Shown here one piece after another: positions 44,562 through 55,586 of a DNA stretch of 64,000 bases. Numbering within the stretch: the stretch's first letter is position 1; the number at the start of each line of letters is the position of its first letter. The translations under genes and the position numbers were made by a program. Origin of the DNA: Podospora pseudoanserina (lineage: Eukaryota; Ascomycota; Sordariomycetes; Sordariales; Podosporaceae). The stretch lies in NCBI RefSeq assembly GCF_035222485.1, contig NC_085922.1:1875001-1939000 (forward strand), written 5' to 3'. The notes beneath the pieces are model-generated. The model searched no databases and was not told where the DNA came from. It worked only from the letters and a program-made list of their open reading frames with translations.

Positions 44562-46746
44562 ATGGCGCAGTATTCTATTCCCAATGTTTCTATCCCGGAT
44601 TTGTGCGGATACTGTTCGAGGATCCCGTTTGATCTGCTACACGCAGATAGCCACATCTCTTTTGGCAACAACTCAACTTGGGATATCGGCACTGCCTCAC
44701 GAATTCGAACCAGCACATGTCCGGTCTGTCGACTGGTTAGCGAGCTTCTATATCGACACGCCAAAAGGCCAGTCTACTTCAACTTCAACCCCGACTCTAC
44801 ACTTCTTTCCATCAAGTGGGACTATGGTCTGGACCCTGCTTTTCCTAGTCGAAGATGTTTCTTAGTTGACAGGGCCGACTCGTCCCGGCCAGGGCATGCT
44901 CCAATTGGGCTCTGCTTTCTTGCGGCAAACCATAGGGATCATGGTCGAAGCAATTACTTGCATTATGAGCTTTCGAAAACGGTTGACATTGAACGCACTG
45001 CCAGGTGGATCGATGAATGCTCACGCAAACATCAATGTGTTGTCGCTCCAGCCGGGGAGTCATTTGAGCAAGCCTATCCAGGTCTTCAGTTTCTTCGCTG
45101 CATTGATGTCAAGCTCAATTGCGTGGTAGAACTGAATCGCATAGTACCATATGTGGCGTTGAGCTATGTCTGGGGCTCCGTCCCCAACTTCAGGATTACA
45201 AAGGCCAACAGGAAAGAACTCAAGTACCGTGACAGTATCAGCAAGGCTTGGAATCTCATCCCGGAAACAATTCGTGATGCCATAACACTTACCCGGAAGC
45301 TCGGCCTGCGTTATCTGTGGGTTGATTCTCTATGTCTAGTTCAAAATGACCCTAGCGATCTTGAGCCAGGCATCGAGCTCATGGATCAAGTGTATGAACG
45401 GGCATGGGTTACTGTCGTCGCCGCCTCGGGCTTCGACGCCAATGCTGGGCTGCCTGGCATTGAGACGGGCAGCCGAGAGGGAGGGTGCTTGGCTCATGAA
45501 ATCAAACCAGGCATCTTCCTAGGAAAGATAACAAGCATTGGCCTCTCAATGCATGAGAGTCCGCACATGACCAGAGCGTGGACGTAGGTCTTTCTTCTCT
45601 ACAATACGTGAACCATACTCTGAGCTTTGCTGACATAGTCGCCGTTTTAGGCTTCAAGAGCGCATTTTATCGCGCCGAAACTTGTACTTCTTCAGAGACC
45701 AAGTTGTCTTTCGGTGTAACAGGGTCGAATATCATGAAAGGCTCAATGACAACCTCGCGCAATTTCACCAGGTGGTTCCCCGAGCCATGGATCATCTAGG
45801 GGAGTCTGCCTTCACTGCTCTACGAGTGTACGGTAGTTTGATCCGCCAATACTCAGGCCGGTCTCTCGGCAACGACGCAGATGTGCTCCGAGCCATGGGA
45901 GGCATCATGAGGCGAGTGTCAATAAAGGTTGGATATCCCCTAGTTCAGGGCTTGCCAGTCGCGCATCTCGATATTTTTCTCCTGTTCAAGGGTAACAATG
46001 TTACTCGACGGCCTGGGTTTCCAAGCTATTCGTGGGCTGGCTGGCGAGGGGAGGTGCGGATGATATTTTTGGAGGAGTTTGAAAGCCAGCTGAAGATTGA
46101 CGAATGGTTGGAGAGCCACAGGACTTGGATAGTCTGGTACACCACCGATAGCAGCGGGAGAACAATGTCAGTAATCGACCAAATTAACCGAACTCACCAC
46201 CGAACATTACAAGGCGCCACAGATTGGAGAGCAAGCCGGCTCTACCCTACTGAACCGCGTGTTTCATTCCAAGGGTTTCAATCTGGGTTGTCATTGGAGA
46301 CGCTGCCGAGGCCAATCTATAACCCTAAGCCGTACCCAATTTTGAGGTTCTGGACATGGGTGTTGACACTCACAATCCAAATGACAGATGTCTTTACCAG
46401 TGACGCTCGACTCCTCGGGGCTAATGGTGAAGATTGTGGATGGATGAGTCTTGATGATTTGGGGGGTTCAGAGAGTGACATCATATTTCACGACTCTGAA
46501 CCAATTGAAGTGGTTCTTCTCTCTGAGGGGTGCCCACAGAAGACATTTCGGAACGATGAAAAATACGTACTTGACGCTTGGAGGCCCACAGAGGTAGAAA
46601 TTTGTGACGGCCTCCATTATAATATTATCCTGGTGAAATGGGATGGTGGAATTGCCGAGAGAAGAGGGTATGGCTGGATCAGAAAAAAAGCATTGCATCT
46701 AGGCTTTGGTCAGGGGCCTCATTGGAAAGAGATTAACCTGGGATGA
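44562..46746 (+). CDS. Heterokaryon-incompatibility (HET) domain protein
   Basis: Exons 44562-45583 and 45651-46746 join in phase to give 705 aa. The HET domain is recognised by YVALSYVWGS, ETIRDAITLTRKLGLRYLWV, DSLCLVQND and the block RAWTLQERILSRRNLYFF across the splice. An N-terminal Cys-rich stretch (LCGYCSRIPFDL, TCPVCRLVSELL) could bind metal. HET domains trigger cell death on contact between genetically different hyphae and share ancestry with TIR-like domains. No NACHT or WD40 partner domain follows; the C-terminal half contains PSYSWAGWRGEV and otherwise unassigned sequence. The coding frame looks intact, so it may be an active allele. Confidence 0.9.
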
Positions 46747-46880
46747 AGGGGGTTGAATGTGGAACCTCTTATGACTCAGCATAGGTTTGCCCTGGTGGGG
46801 ACATAACTCCATCCCACACAACGGGCAAGGAAAGAGAAGTTCAGACAATTTCTCGGCCATTGCAGCCACAGAACATTCCA

Positions 46881-46963
46881 GGTTCTATAGTGTAGCGGTT
46901 AGCACTTCGGATTCTGAATATCAGAGCATTCCGGCAACCCCGGTTCGAGTCCGGGTAGGACCT
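46881..46963 (+). tRNA. tRNA-Gln(CTG) with an 11-nt intron
   Basis: Acceptor GGTTCTA pairs with TAGGACC, D-arm AGTGTAGCGGTTAGCACT, anticodon stem TCGGA/TCCGG around TTCTGA, and T-arm CCCGGTTCGAGTCCGGG. Extra bases after position 37 indicate a short intron. The HET gene lies 134 bases upstream. Confidence 0.93.
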
Positions 46964-47027
46964 CATATCATCCATCATTTTTTTTGCAATTCATGACTTT
47001 CCCATGTCTACAGCCTCACACAACCCT

Positions 47028-48437
47028 TCAATCCTTTCTCACAGTTGCTATCTTGTCTAAAAACTCTTTCCCATCCTCAGAATGCACCCAATCAATCCAC
47101 ATAACCTCCATCAAGATATCCCTCACGTCAGTCCATCCCAGTTCACTCTTCTCACCTTTCATCACCTCCACAATCTCCCTTCCCTTCTCAACCAACAGTC
47201 CTCCATCCTCCGCTGTCCCGTGGCTACCAAGCGCCGATATATACGCCACAAACAAAAACCACAAACTTAGGTTACCGCCTTGTTTTTTGGTATCCAGATT
47301 CTGAAGGCATTCTCTCGCCTGCTCCTGCAGATGAGGGAATCTGAACGGCAACCCCTTTACATGCAAAAAAGTTGTAGTGGTAAAAGCCAACATACCCACA
47401 CTCAACAGTCTTTCCTCTGCCGTCATCGACAGACCGTCTTCATGACATAAAGCCAACAACCTGTACTGCACCGAGATCAGCGTCTCAAGATACTCAGCCG
47501 CCCCGATCTTGCTGCCTATCTGCTTTGCGAGATTAGCCGCGCGAGAGAATTCCCGGAGGTCAAGGTAGACGTTCAACAGACGAGGGTCAGTGACGAAGGA
47601 CATGTCCCATGCTGGTGCCCCGGTTGGTTTGGATGAGCTGGACTGTGGTTGAGAGGATAAGTAAGGCTCCCAGGAGAGCCCCTCCGAGAAAAACAGCGGC
47701 TTTACACCGGTCGACAGGGCCAGGCCAAGATCGGCTCTCAGTATCTTTGACTGCAGTTGGGGGTTGTATTGAAGTGCTTTTATTCCTCCTCGGACCTCGA
47801 CGATCTTGGAAAGACCTTGGAGATGTTTCCGTGCGTTGTCGTAGTCGCCGAATAGGTCAGCCATCATGGCTAGGGTGTTCACGGTGGTGATGGTTGAATC
47901 TGAAGTTGCGAGGCAGGCGTCGAGGAGGTTCTGCCGGAGGCGGGAAATGCATGTGGTAAGGTGTTGTAGAGTAACATTGCCAAATTCTGCTGAGCGGCGC
48001 CAGTCGAAGAAGGCATTGGTTGAGAATAGGGCCGAGTGAAGGTAAGCTTGGTCATAGGTGAGGTATTCCACCCACTGACGACTGTCTGGCTGGACGCAGG
48101 TCTCGACGGGATAGGCGGATTGTTTGATGATTGTGAAGAACTGGAACATGAGTTCCTGCATGTAGGGTGCCAGCGGGGTTATGAAGGCAATGTGGCTTAG
48201 GTCATTGCCGACTCGTGGTGGGATGGAAATCGAATTGGGAGAGTAGTCTGCGACTTGGCAGTCGTTGATCCAGGAGCGAATCAGGGGTTTGTCTTTCTGA
48301 CTGGCCCGCTTTCGATTCTTGCCTCGCATGACATGGCTGCGGATCTGTTTCCTGGATGCAGGGTCGATCTTGGCTGATGAGTTGACTATGAAAAGGGGGG
48401 TGTTCGAGTTGGGTGCGTGGTTTTTCCTTGCCGGCAT
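47028..48437 (-). CDS. Fungal transcription-regulator-like protein, tachykinin family (DUF3468)
   Basis: A 469-aa single exon from MPARKNHAPNSN. The N-terminal wording LFIVNSSAKIDPASRKQIRS followed by HVMRGKNRKR is the hallmark of the fungal tachykinin-family proteins, which share the C-terminal fungal-specific regulatory domain of Zn2Cys6 factors but lack the zinc cluster. The long C-terminal part is all-helical (TCISRLRQNLLDACLATSDS, NARKHLQGLSKIVEVRGGIK). Function is unproven; a regulatory role is inferred from the fold. The frame stays open a further 24 codons upstream but without an ATG. It is convergent with tRNA-Gln. Confidence 0.8.
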   Translation of the reverse strand: MPARKNHAPNSNTPLFIVNSSAKIDPASRKQIRSHVMRGKNRKRASQKDKPLIRSWINDCQVADYSPNSISIPPRVGNDLSHIAFITPLAPYMQELMFQFFTIIKQSAYPVETCVQPDSRQWVEYLTYDQAYLHSALFSTNAFFDWRRSAEFGNVTLQHLTTCISRLRQNLLDACLATSDSTITTVNTLAMMADLFGDYDNARKHLQGLSKIVEVRGGIKALQYNPQLQSKILRADLGLALSTGVKPLFFSEGLSWEPYLSSQPQSSSSKPTGAPAWDMSFVTDPRLLNVYLDLREFSRAANLAKQIGSKIGAAEYLETLISVQYRLLALCHEDGLSMTAEERLLSVGMLAFTTTTFLHVKGLPFRFPHLQEQARECLQNLDTKKQGGNLSLWFLFVAYISALGSHGTAEDGGLLVEKGREIVEVMKGEKSELGWTDVRDILMEVMWIDWVHSEDGKEFLDKIATVRKD

Positions 48438-48999
48438 GTTGTTGGATCGGTTCAGCGTTGCAGTATCTGTATCGACAAAAACGATGTGACGGCTGTGTGA
48501 GACCGGCAAATTCTTGCCAAGTATGACTACGAGCAGATAGATCGAGGTGATGATTAAACTCGCAGGACAAGAGGAAGCATGTTTGGGAACAGATATGGAA
48601 AATGCAAAAGTCTTGGGAGCGGAAATAGCGGACGTCGAAAGGCATCCAACATGTCGTCGTCTGTCAGCTCGAAGGATGGACCCACACGGGATTGCTTTGC
48701 CAAGACACGATTACTTTCCCCTTCGGGAAAGGTGGATCACGGAGAGGTGGGACCGGCACGGGCCCGAACGTTCGGCGCCAGGGAGCTTGATTATGCCTTC
48801 CTCAACTTTCAGCGAGCTTATTCATCAGAACTGAAACCCTCGGCGGCGAGGCTAGGTAGTCTTTACAGACCAAGAAGGCCCGCCAAGCTTCAACTACAAT
48901 CCCAATTCGGTAAACAGTCGTCTCTGGGGTCGCCGTCGTCCTTTGTGTCTTTGTTGCTTCTACAACTCAGCTCTCGTCGATCAAGACGAAAATCTCCTG
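48438..48999. other. Intergenic region between regulator and SDR gene
   Basis: About 560 bases with an open frame at 48579-49004 (141 codons) that has no recognisable family and is not supported as a gene. Confidence 0.4.
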
Positions 49000-49005
49000 T
49001 ATAAA
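49000..49005 (+). promoter_or_regulatory. TATA box upstream of the SDR gene
   Basis: TATAAA lies 86 bases before the start codon at 49091, in the expected orientation. Confidence 0.5.
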
Positions 49006-49090
49006 TCACCCAAAGCCCCACATTCTCCATGATTGAGTAGTCAAATCAGCGTTCTATCCCAATCGATAGTTCAAACAAAGCAACACCGCC

Positions 49091-50217
49091 ATGACGCCAT
49101 CTTCAACCTCCTCTGTATCCCTCGATCTAGGTCGCCCAATCCAGTCCGCCACCTCCATATTCATTTCCTCCCAATTCCGAACCAAGCCTCAGCGCCTTAT
49201 CCTAACAAGATCCACCTCGTTGGCAGGCAAAACAGCCCTCATCACCGGTGCAATCACCGGACTGGGCTACCATGCCGCCCACGACCTGCTATCACTCTCT
49301 CTTTCCCACCTCATCATCGCAGTTCGCAACACTGAGAAAGGAGAAGAGGTCGCCTCAGGTTTCCGTCGCAAGTTCCCTTCTGCAACCATCACATTCATGC
49401 ACCTCGAGATGTCGTCCTACCCCTCCATCCAATCCTTTACTTCCGCCCTGTCAGATAAGCTCTCAAGCACCGACATCACCAAGCCCCTCTGGACATTGCC
49501 ATCCTCAACGCTGGCGTCGTTTCAGCAAACCTCAGTCTAGACCCTGTCACGGGAAACGACCGTGTCATACAAGTCAATTATCTCGGCACATTCCTCCTAG
49601 CCATCTTGTTGATACCCATCATGCGATCTGTCTCTGGCGGCAACCCAGGTAGACTCACCATCGTCTCCTCTGGTGGTGTATATAACTCCAAACTTTCCCC
49701 ACCTTCCCCCGGCGTCCCCTTTCTGTCATCGTTCAACAACCTGACGACATCCCCTTCGTCGAATGGGAAAGGAGCATACCAAGCAATGAACCACTACTTT
49801 GTATCCAAGCTCCTGGGTCAGATGTTTTTTGCCGAGCGGATCCGGAGGGGTTATCTCCCGCCCTCTGATCAACTCATCACCAACCTTGTTGATCCAGGTT
49901 TCTGCAAAGGCACCGAGTTGCAGAGGGAGGCAAGTGGTATTTTGCTTGCTGGGGCGATCAGGTTGGTCAAGGCTATTACTGCGAGGGATATCAAGGATGG
50001 GGCTTGGACGTATGTGGATGCTGTCGTCACGAAAGGAGCAGAGAGTAATGGTTGCTTTGTGATGGATTGGGAGGTTAGCCCTTTTGGATATCAGATTTAT
50101 GAGGAAGGTCACATGTCAGTCATGAAGCAACTCTTTGAGGAGACTATGCACGAGTTGGAACTTGCGGGGATAAAGACTGTCCTCGAGGAATTGAGGGCCG
50201 CTCGGGAAGGGTGGTGA
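49091..50217 (+). pseudogene. Short-chain dehydrogenase/reductase with a 2-base frameshift
   Basis: The first frame (49091-49490) encodes MTPSSTSSVSLDLGRPIQS and the NAD(P)-binding motif TGAITGLG, then runs out of homology. From about 49489 the correct sequence continues in another frame: LDIAILNAGVV, the SDR NAG motif, IVSSGGVY with the catalytic serine, YFVSK with the YxxxK catalytic pair, and a normal C-terminus at 50217. The switch lies at CTCT (49487-49490), where removing one CT would join both parts. No GT/AG borders exist for an intron here. The rest of the gene is intact, so this is a young disruption or a sequence error. In the SDR family the enzyme reduces or oxidises carbonyl/hydroxyl groups with NAD(P)H. 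Confidence 0.75.
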
Positions 50218-51747
50218 CCCCTAGGGGTGGGCACATGATACTGGGAAGTAAGAATGACAAATGAGACTAGATAACTTCCCGCTGTGCGATATAAAAATCT
50301 TGCTATCACTTTAGCGTTTCATATTTATACCCCCGCCAGTTGTGAGTCAACAAATTTGCTTGTGGCGTTCTTTGGAAAGTGCCCGGTTCAAGATGTTGCA
50401 AACGAAGGTCCTTTGATAGGCCCATAACATCTTGTTCGGTAGTGTGTTCTAGACCTTGAACTAGATGTTTGCTTTGATGTTATCATTAGTTCATCACTCA
50501 CAGGACTGAACCACACGCAGTTGCCGCGACGATTGTGCAAAGATTTGTTGGCCCACATCTTGGGTCCCCCTCTATGTCTCATCATGGAGTTTGAGGGTTT
50601 GTGAACTATTTTAGGTAGGCGTGGTTACGTTGGATGGGCACGGATGAACAGCGCTTGACCCGGCATTCCTTTCGAAGGACCCTGGATTTGCATGCTTGCT
50701 CTAGGGGACCTGCTCCTACCTATTACATAAGTGGGCGGTAAACCCAGGGTCCAGTCTAAAAGTCCTGGGGATGAGTGGGCTTGAAGGAAAGCGGTTGTGA
50801 TGACAGGATGCATTGCAGCCCAAAAATACAACACGAGTGACATCTTTGCCGTTGATGATGATGTCAACCAATCAGAGGTATAGGATCGCCGGAAGAAACG
50901 CTCTCAGGTAATTCGGGTTCTATCTCTTTGAAGCTTGCAACCTCAGGTTGTTTTATGCCAGTGGGATGTCAACAAAGGTCTGGGAAAAGGTGATGCTATT
51001 GGTGACGCATGGAGAGAAGAAGCAAGAGGCCGTGGTCCAGGTTGCAAGATGAGGAGGAGCAAGACACACGCAGTGGGCTTACGTCCACGCCCCACATGGC
51101 TTGATACTCGCATTCATTGGCGTCCAGAATGAGGTTTTGATGAAACTTTGTCAATTACCTATACACTTGGTTCTGTCTGCAACGAGTTGGGTATCTGTAG
51201 ATGCTTCATGTTAATCAGCATATCAAGCTTTGAAGGGGGCAGGGCAAGGTCTTTCATGTGAAGCCTCGCTCTCTAAGACTCAACACTTCAATGGTGGGCA
51301 TTGACAACATAACTTGATACCTAGCTATGTGATTTATTGGACCATTGACATTGATTTTAACAACACGCATCTTTCATGATTCGTACTGCTGGGCATTATA
51401 AGCGGAAGTCTTTGAGTTCTAGATTGCGAGCCATCTTGCTGAGGCGTGTAGGATTTGGGTGGATATGCATACTACTGGTAATTTTGTTCCACCCGGTTTC
51501 TCTCGACTGCCACACACTGGTTAGTTGAAGAGCTCTTCTCACACGCCAAAGTAACCAGAATCCTGCTTTCTCAGAGTCCGTGACTAGGCTAGAGGCTTTG
51601 ATTGGATTGGTAAGGTTGTGCAAAGATGAACCGCATGAGCCCATGAAGAACAGGAGCCACAAACTTGAACGGAAAACGCGGTTGGGATTTGGTGAGAGGG
51701 ATAATTGTCTGAGCTGATGAAGGGTATTTCCGGTCTGCCCAGATCAC
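50218..51747. other. Gene-free 1.5-kb region
   Basis: No open frame with family features, no tRNA and no repeat recognised. Confidence 0.5.
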
Positions 51748-51753
51748 TATAAA
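51748..51753 (+). promoter_or_regulatory. TATA box upstream of the broken metalloprotease gene
   Basis: TATAAA lies 100 bases upstream of the former start codon at 51853. Confidence 0.4.
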
Positions 51754-51852
51754 GGAGCTAATCTTGTTCTCTATCTCTTCCTTTCAGCTCTGAACCCTCA
51801 AATCGTACGCATCACATAAATCGGATCATCAGAACTGCGACAATCCACCACC

Positions 51853-54289
51853 ATGCCCTCAATTCCTTACCTCTTCGTTGACGAAGAACAGGTGTACTGG
51901 ACCAGAGAATGGTACCAGGCCTTGACCAAGAGCCGCTCTCTGTACGAACGCTGCCTCATCAAGAGCATCACTCATGTCAAGAATCTGGACTCTATCGTGT
52001 CCCATGAGTACCTCCAATTCATTGTCGATGATCAGGATACCTCGTCCGAACCAGAATCATCGCCGAACGCCAGACAAAGCAGGACCAAGTCATTCTCGGC
52101 AAGTGGAAGGCTTCTAAATGGGAACCGCTTTCGCCAGGTTCCAATGGGTCCTCGCCCTTCAGCTTCGGCTCCAGTTCCAGCTCCAGCTCCAGCTCCAGCT
52201 CCGATTCAGGTGGAACCCAGACCGTCCTTCCTCTTCCGCTTGCATCGCTCAAGTTTGAGAACGATGTCGATTTGAACGTCGTGGATTTCGCGGAAATACT
52301 TTACACCACCACAAAGAAGGCCCCGGAATACAGCATCTTTTTTCGTCTCCACTGCTACTGGTGCGCGCGGACCGTTTATGAGTCTGTAAAGGCTTTGAGG
52401 TCCCTCTCACGTGAGAAGGAATGGCAGTTCTCTTGGCTTCGATGGAGGCTTGTATTTTTTAAGTCTGATTACAAGGTTGGTCATTGGTTCCATTCCACAT
52501 CATACTTACCTAGCCCATCGTTGTTGTCGAGCACTGGAAGCTAACCGGGGCACCAAACAAATAGGTAACCACCGAGGAGTTCGAGACGGAATGTGAGACG
52601 AACATGCAGCTCGAGCCCACCGCTTCTGCAGCCTCCAACCTGCGTGTCTTTGAGGCCTACATCGGGGAGATCTGGGGCCCTGACTTCAAAAGCTTCGTGG
52701 GCGACGATTGGAACATTTATGTAAAAACCCAATATGTTATTTGACCATTGGAAATGACTTCTGACAAGACCAGGCTACCGAGATCGCCCGTTCTGATGCA
52801 GCAGATGTCGAATCTGTCCGTCATGAGGTACCTATTCACCCGATTTACTTCCACCTTTTGTTTTATTCAGTACTAACCAGACTGGTGCATGACTCAGTTT
52901 GAGAAGTCTGTTGCTGAGGTCTGCGACAGCAGTCTCAACATGCCTTCATGTGAACTAGCCATCAAAACATTCGTGGCGTGCCAAGAAAGAGGTAAGATTG
53001 GATCCCTTTTTTTGTCGTTCACTTCACGTTGTCCGATCTTTTCACCAATCGCTGACATTTGCTGCGGAAAAGGAGTCCGAAGTGGCATTGGCAACATCTC
53101 CAATGCCTGAAAATTCGGATATGTTACCTTCTGGTTCCATCGTTATAGGTCCTTCTCTCGAGCAGCAGGATCTACTCGATCGTGCTTTGAAGGCATCTGT
53201 GGGAGCCATCGTTTTCGAAATTGCTGCATGCGTCAATGCTCCTTGCGCCTCCATGCACCCTGAACTTCATGTTGACGATTCTGACGAAGGCCAGGCGGAG
53301 AAGTATTCTGAGCTTGCTGTTGCCAAGAGCTGGACTTGGAAAGCTGGACAAACCCTTCGGGTTCGGTTCCTGGACGGCACCCCCGACTGGCACGAGAAGG
53401 TCAAAACCTATGCACGGCAGTGGCTTGCCTATGCTAACCTGAAAATGGACTTTGTCTACGAGACCGATACGGATCCTGTGGAGATTCGCATTTCCTTCAA
53501 AACCCAAGAAAACCCACAAGATCCTGTATCGGTACGCTCAGTCGGGGCATGCCTCAGAACAAGGCCACAATGAACTTGCAGGATCCAACAGCTGGTGAAT
53601 TTGAGGATACGGTCCTCCATGAATTCGGGCATGCCCTTGGTTGCGTACACGAGCACCAATCCCCCGCCGGCGGCATCTCGTGGAACAAGAATCTCATCTA
53701 CCTTTTTTAAGGCATTGAGCCGCGCAACTGGAGCCAGGACCGTGTCAACCGAGAGATCCTGTACCAGTAAACCGATGAGAAGGTTCAGGAGATGAAGATG
53801 CAGTGGTCGAGTTTCGACAGGCAGTCGGTCATGATGTACGAGATCAAACCCTGGATGATAACCAACGGCATGTCTGTCAAGCGGTGCCAGAAGCTTTCTG
53901 CCTGGGACAAACACTTCATAGCCATCTCTTATCCCCCCGAGGACGAGGCGAAGACGGACAACGTCAATGCTCTTGACAAGAACTTTGGGTTCCCCTTGTA
54001 CTGGGCCGCGGCGGGTGGGCATTACGCCGAAGTAAAAGACCTTCTCACCAAAAGCGGGCCAGACGCCAATTTCCGGTCTCTGTTTGACTGGACTGCGCTT
54101 CACTGGGCGGCAGGCAATGGACACGAGGGTGTCGTAACCCTCCTCCTCTTGCACGTGGCCAAGGTTGACGTCTTCTCGGACACTCGTAAGACGCCGCTGG
54201 ATTTGGCGCGCGTTCATGGCAATGCTACCATCATTGAGATGCTTGAAGATGCAAGCAGAGAACAGGCATTGGCAGCGGTGGCGGCTTAG
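51853..54289 (+). pseudogene. Broken zinc metalloprotease gene with ankyrin-type C-terminus
   Basis: Protein-like sequence opens with MPSIPYLFVDEEQVYWTREW and runs over several exons with short introns. A catalytic region is recognisable: the zinc site HEFGHALGCVHEH (HExxHxxGxxH) and a Met-turn-like SVMMYEI, preceded by TWKAGQTLRVRFLDGTPDW as in fungal matrixin/astacin-like proteases. Two ankyrin repeats close the gene (PLYWAAAGGHYAEVKDLL, TALHWAAGNGHEGVVTLL). No signal peptide is visible, and the coupling of a metalloprotease to ankyrin repeats is unusual. It is interrupted in roughly four or five places, so it is a relic; wording is well preserved, suggesting recent loss. The role of the former enzyme is unknown. 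Confidence 0.65.
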
Positions 54290-54619
54290 GGGAGGGCCCC
54301 CAGCATGTTAAGGATGAGCAATAAAGATTGATAGCTCTGTTAGAAAGGGTATTCGTACAATAGCAATAGATCAGGTTATACAAGGTCTCTATGTTTCCCA
54401 TAGGTAGTTTCTTACAGGTAGGTAGACTTTCACATAGCATAATCTTGAAGAGAAAGAACTACCGCCATGCATACACTGAAAAAATTGTGAGCATTGAGAG
54501 AAAACGCCCCCACTCCATGTCTTTGAACAACCACCAAGTCCAAAACAGTCCAAAAACCTCCTTTTATGACTTGATCAAATTAGCCAGGCTCCCCACCCTC
54601 CAAACCCCAAGTTCCTCAC
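54290..54619. other. Intergenic region
   Basis: About 330 bases between two convergent genes; C-rich run near 54625 begins the 3' end of the next gene. No feature supported. Confidence 0.45.
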
Positions 54620-55123
54620 TCAATCCCCCCACGCACCCCCCCTCCCCCCCTCACTACAAAAACAACCCCCCCGATCACCAAAACAGCACCCTCCCCGATC
54701 ACTAAAGATGCAACCCCCCCTATCACTGAAGATACACCCGTTCCTATCACTGCAGAAACATCCCTCCCTATCACTGCAGAAACACCCGCCCCTCGTCGAA
54801 AAGAAACAGCCCCCTGTTGACGACCAGAAACATCCTGGCCTGCTGTCGTGGACGGCGTACCGCTCGTCGTTGAAGAGTTTGGTTAGGTTATCTGGTTGGG
54901 GTTGCATTGGTGGTTGGGGTGTGTACCCGCAGGTGTGAGGACGGGATGGAGTACAAGACTGTTGGGGTTTGGGCTGGTCGGACTGTGACTGAGATTGGGA
55001 ATGGGACTGAGATTGAGATTGGGAATGTTGCTGGATGGTTGTTTCGTAAGAAGGAGGAGGATCGGAGGGGGAGGCAGGCTCATCTTGGGAGTTGTAGGGG
55101 GTTGTTTTGCTGAGTTTGGCCAT
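54620..55123 (-). CDS. Small protein with cysteine-rich octapeptide repeats
   Basis: A 167-aa single exon of unrecognised family. The N-terminal half is Ser/Gln-rich with alternating SQSQSQ and contains a PPPSYE motif of the PPxY type that WW domains bind. The C-terminal half, from about residue 96, is eight imperfect octapeptides of the form GCxxSDRG (GCFWSSTG, GCFFSTRG, GCFCSDRE, GCFCSDRN, GCIFSDRG twice, GCCFGDRG, GCFCSEGG), encoded by a 24-bp DNA repeat. Each unit keeps Gly-Cys and usually a second Cys or aromatic, so a metal-binding, lipid-modified or cross-linked role is possible but unproven. There is no signal peptide. The ATG start gives a natural N-terminus MAKLSKTTPYNSQDEPAS. Confidence 0.6.
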   Translation of the reverse strand: MAKLSKTTPYNSQDEPASPSDPPPSYETTIQQHSQSQSQSHSQSQSQSDQPKPQQSCTPSRPHTCGYTPQPPMQPQPDNLTKLFNDERYAVHDSRPGCFWSSTGGCFFSTRGGCFCSDREGCFCSDRNGCIFSDRGGCIFSDRGGCCFGDRGGCFCSEGGRGGAWGD

Positions 55124-55586
55124 GTTTGCGTGATGAATGGATGCCTGGACGAGATATGTTGGCGAGATTCTTGAATTGAATTCAGCTGAATGCAGGCGTT
55201 AATAAACACCGATCTTCAAAAATGAAGATGTGCAACCGAAAAGAACTGATGGACCAAAAGTGCGAACATGCCCAGAGAATTATACCCAGCATATAGGATC
55301 TTGTGCAGTACTTATGCCGGCTGCCTCCAGTGTTGGCGCCGCCCAGCAGCAGTGGTATGACGTTTCCATTCTGGAGGTTGCTCGGATTGCTCGGGTTCGC
55401 ACCAATGAGAGAACCGACAAAGGTACGTTCACATTTGACCAAAAGCTTCAGACGCGTCATGCCACACTTTTTGGTCTGATGGTAAGTCGGGTGATTATCT
55501 GACCGAATTATTTCCATATCGTGTATAGTTGAGAGTTCTAAGCTAATTCAACAACATGTGACAGGCCCCAGAAATACGCCAAAAGT
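55124..55586. other. Intergenic region, no supported feature
   Basis: About 460 bases; open frames here have no family features. Confidence 0.45.

Noticed and set aside
48579-49004. 141-codon plus-strand frame upstream of the SDR gene
   Set aside because: No family features, arginine/serine-rich wording typical of chance frames, and it overlaps the likely promoter.
54620-54850. Regular repeat block as a CRISPR array
   Set aside because: The 24-bp units are contiguous, without spacers, and encode an octapeptide repeat in a eukaryotic gene.
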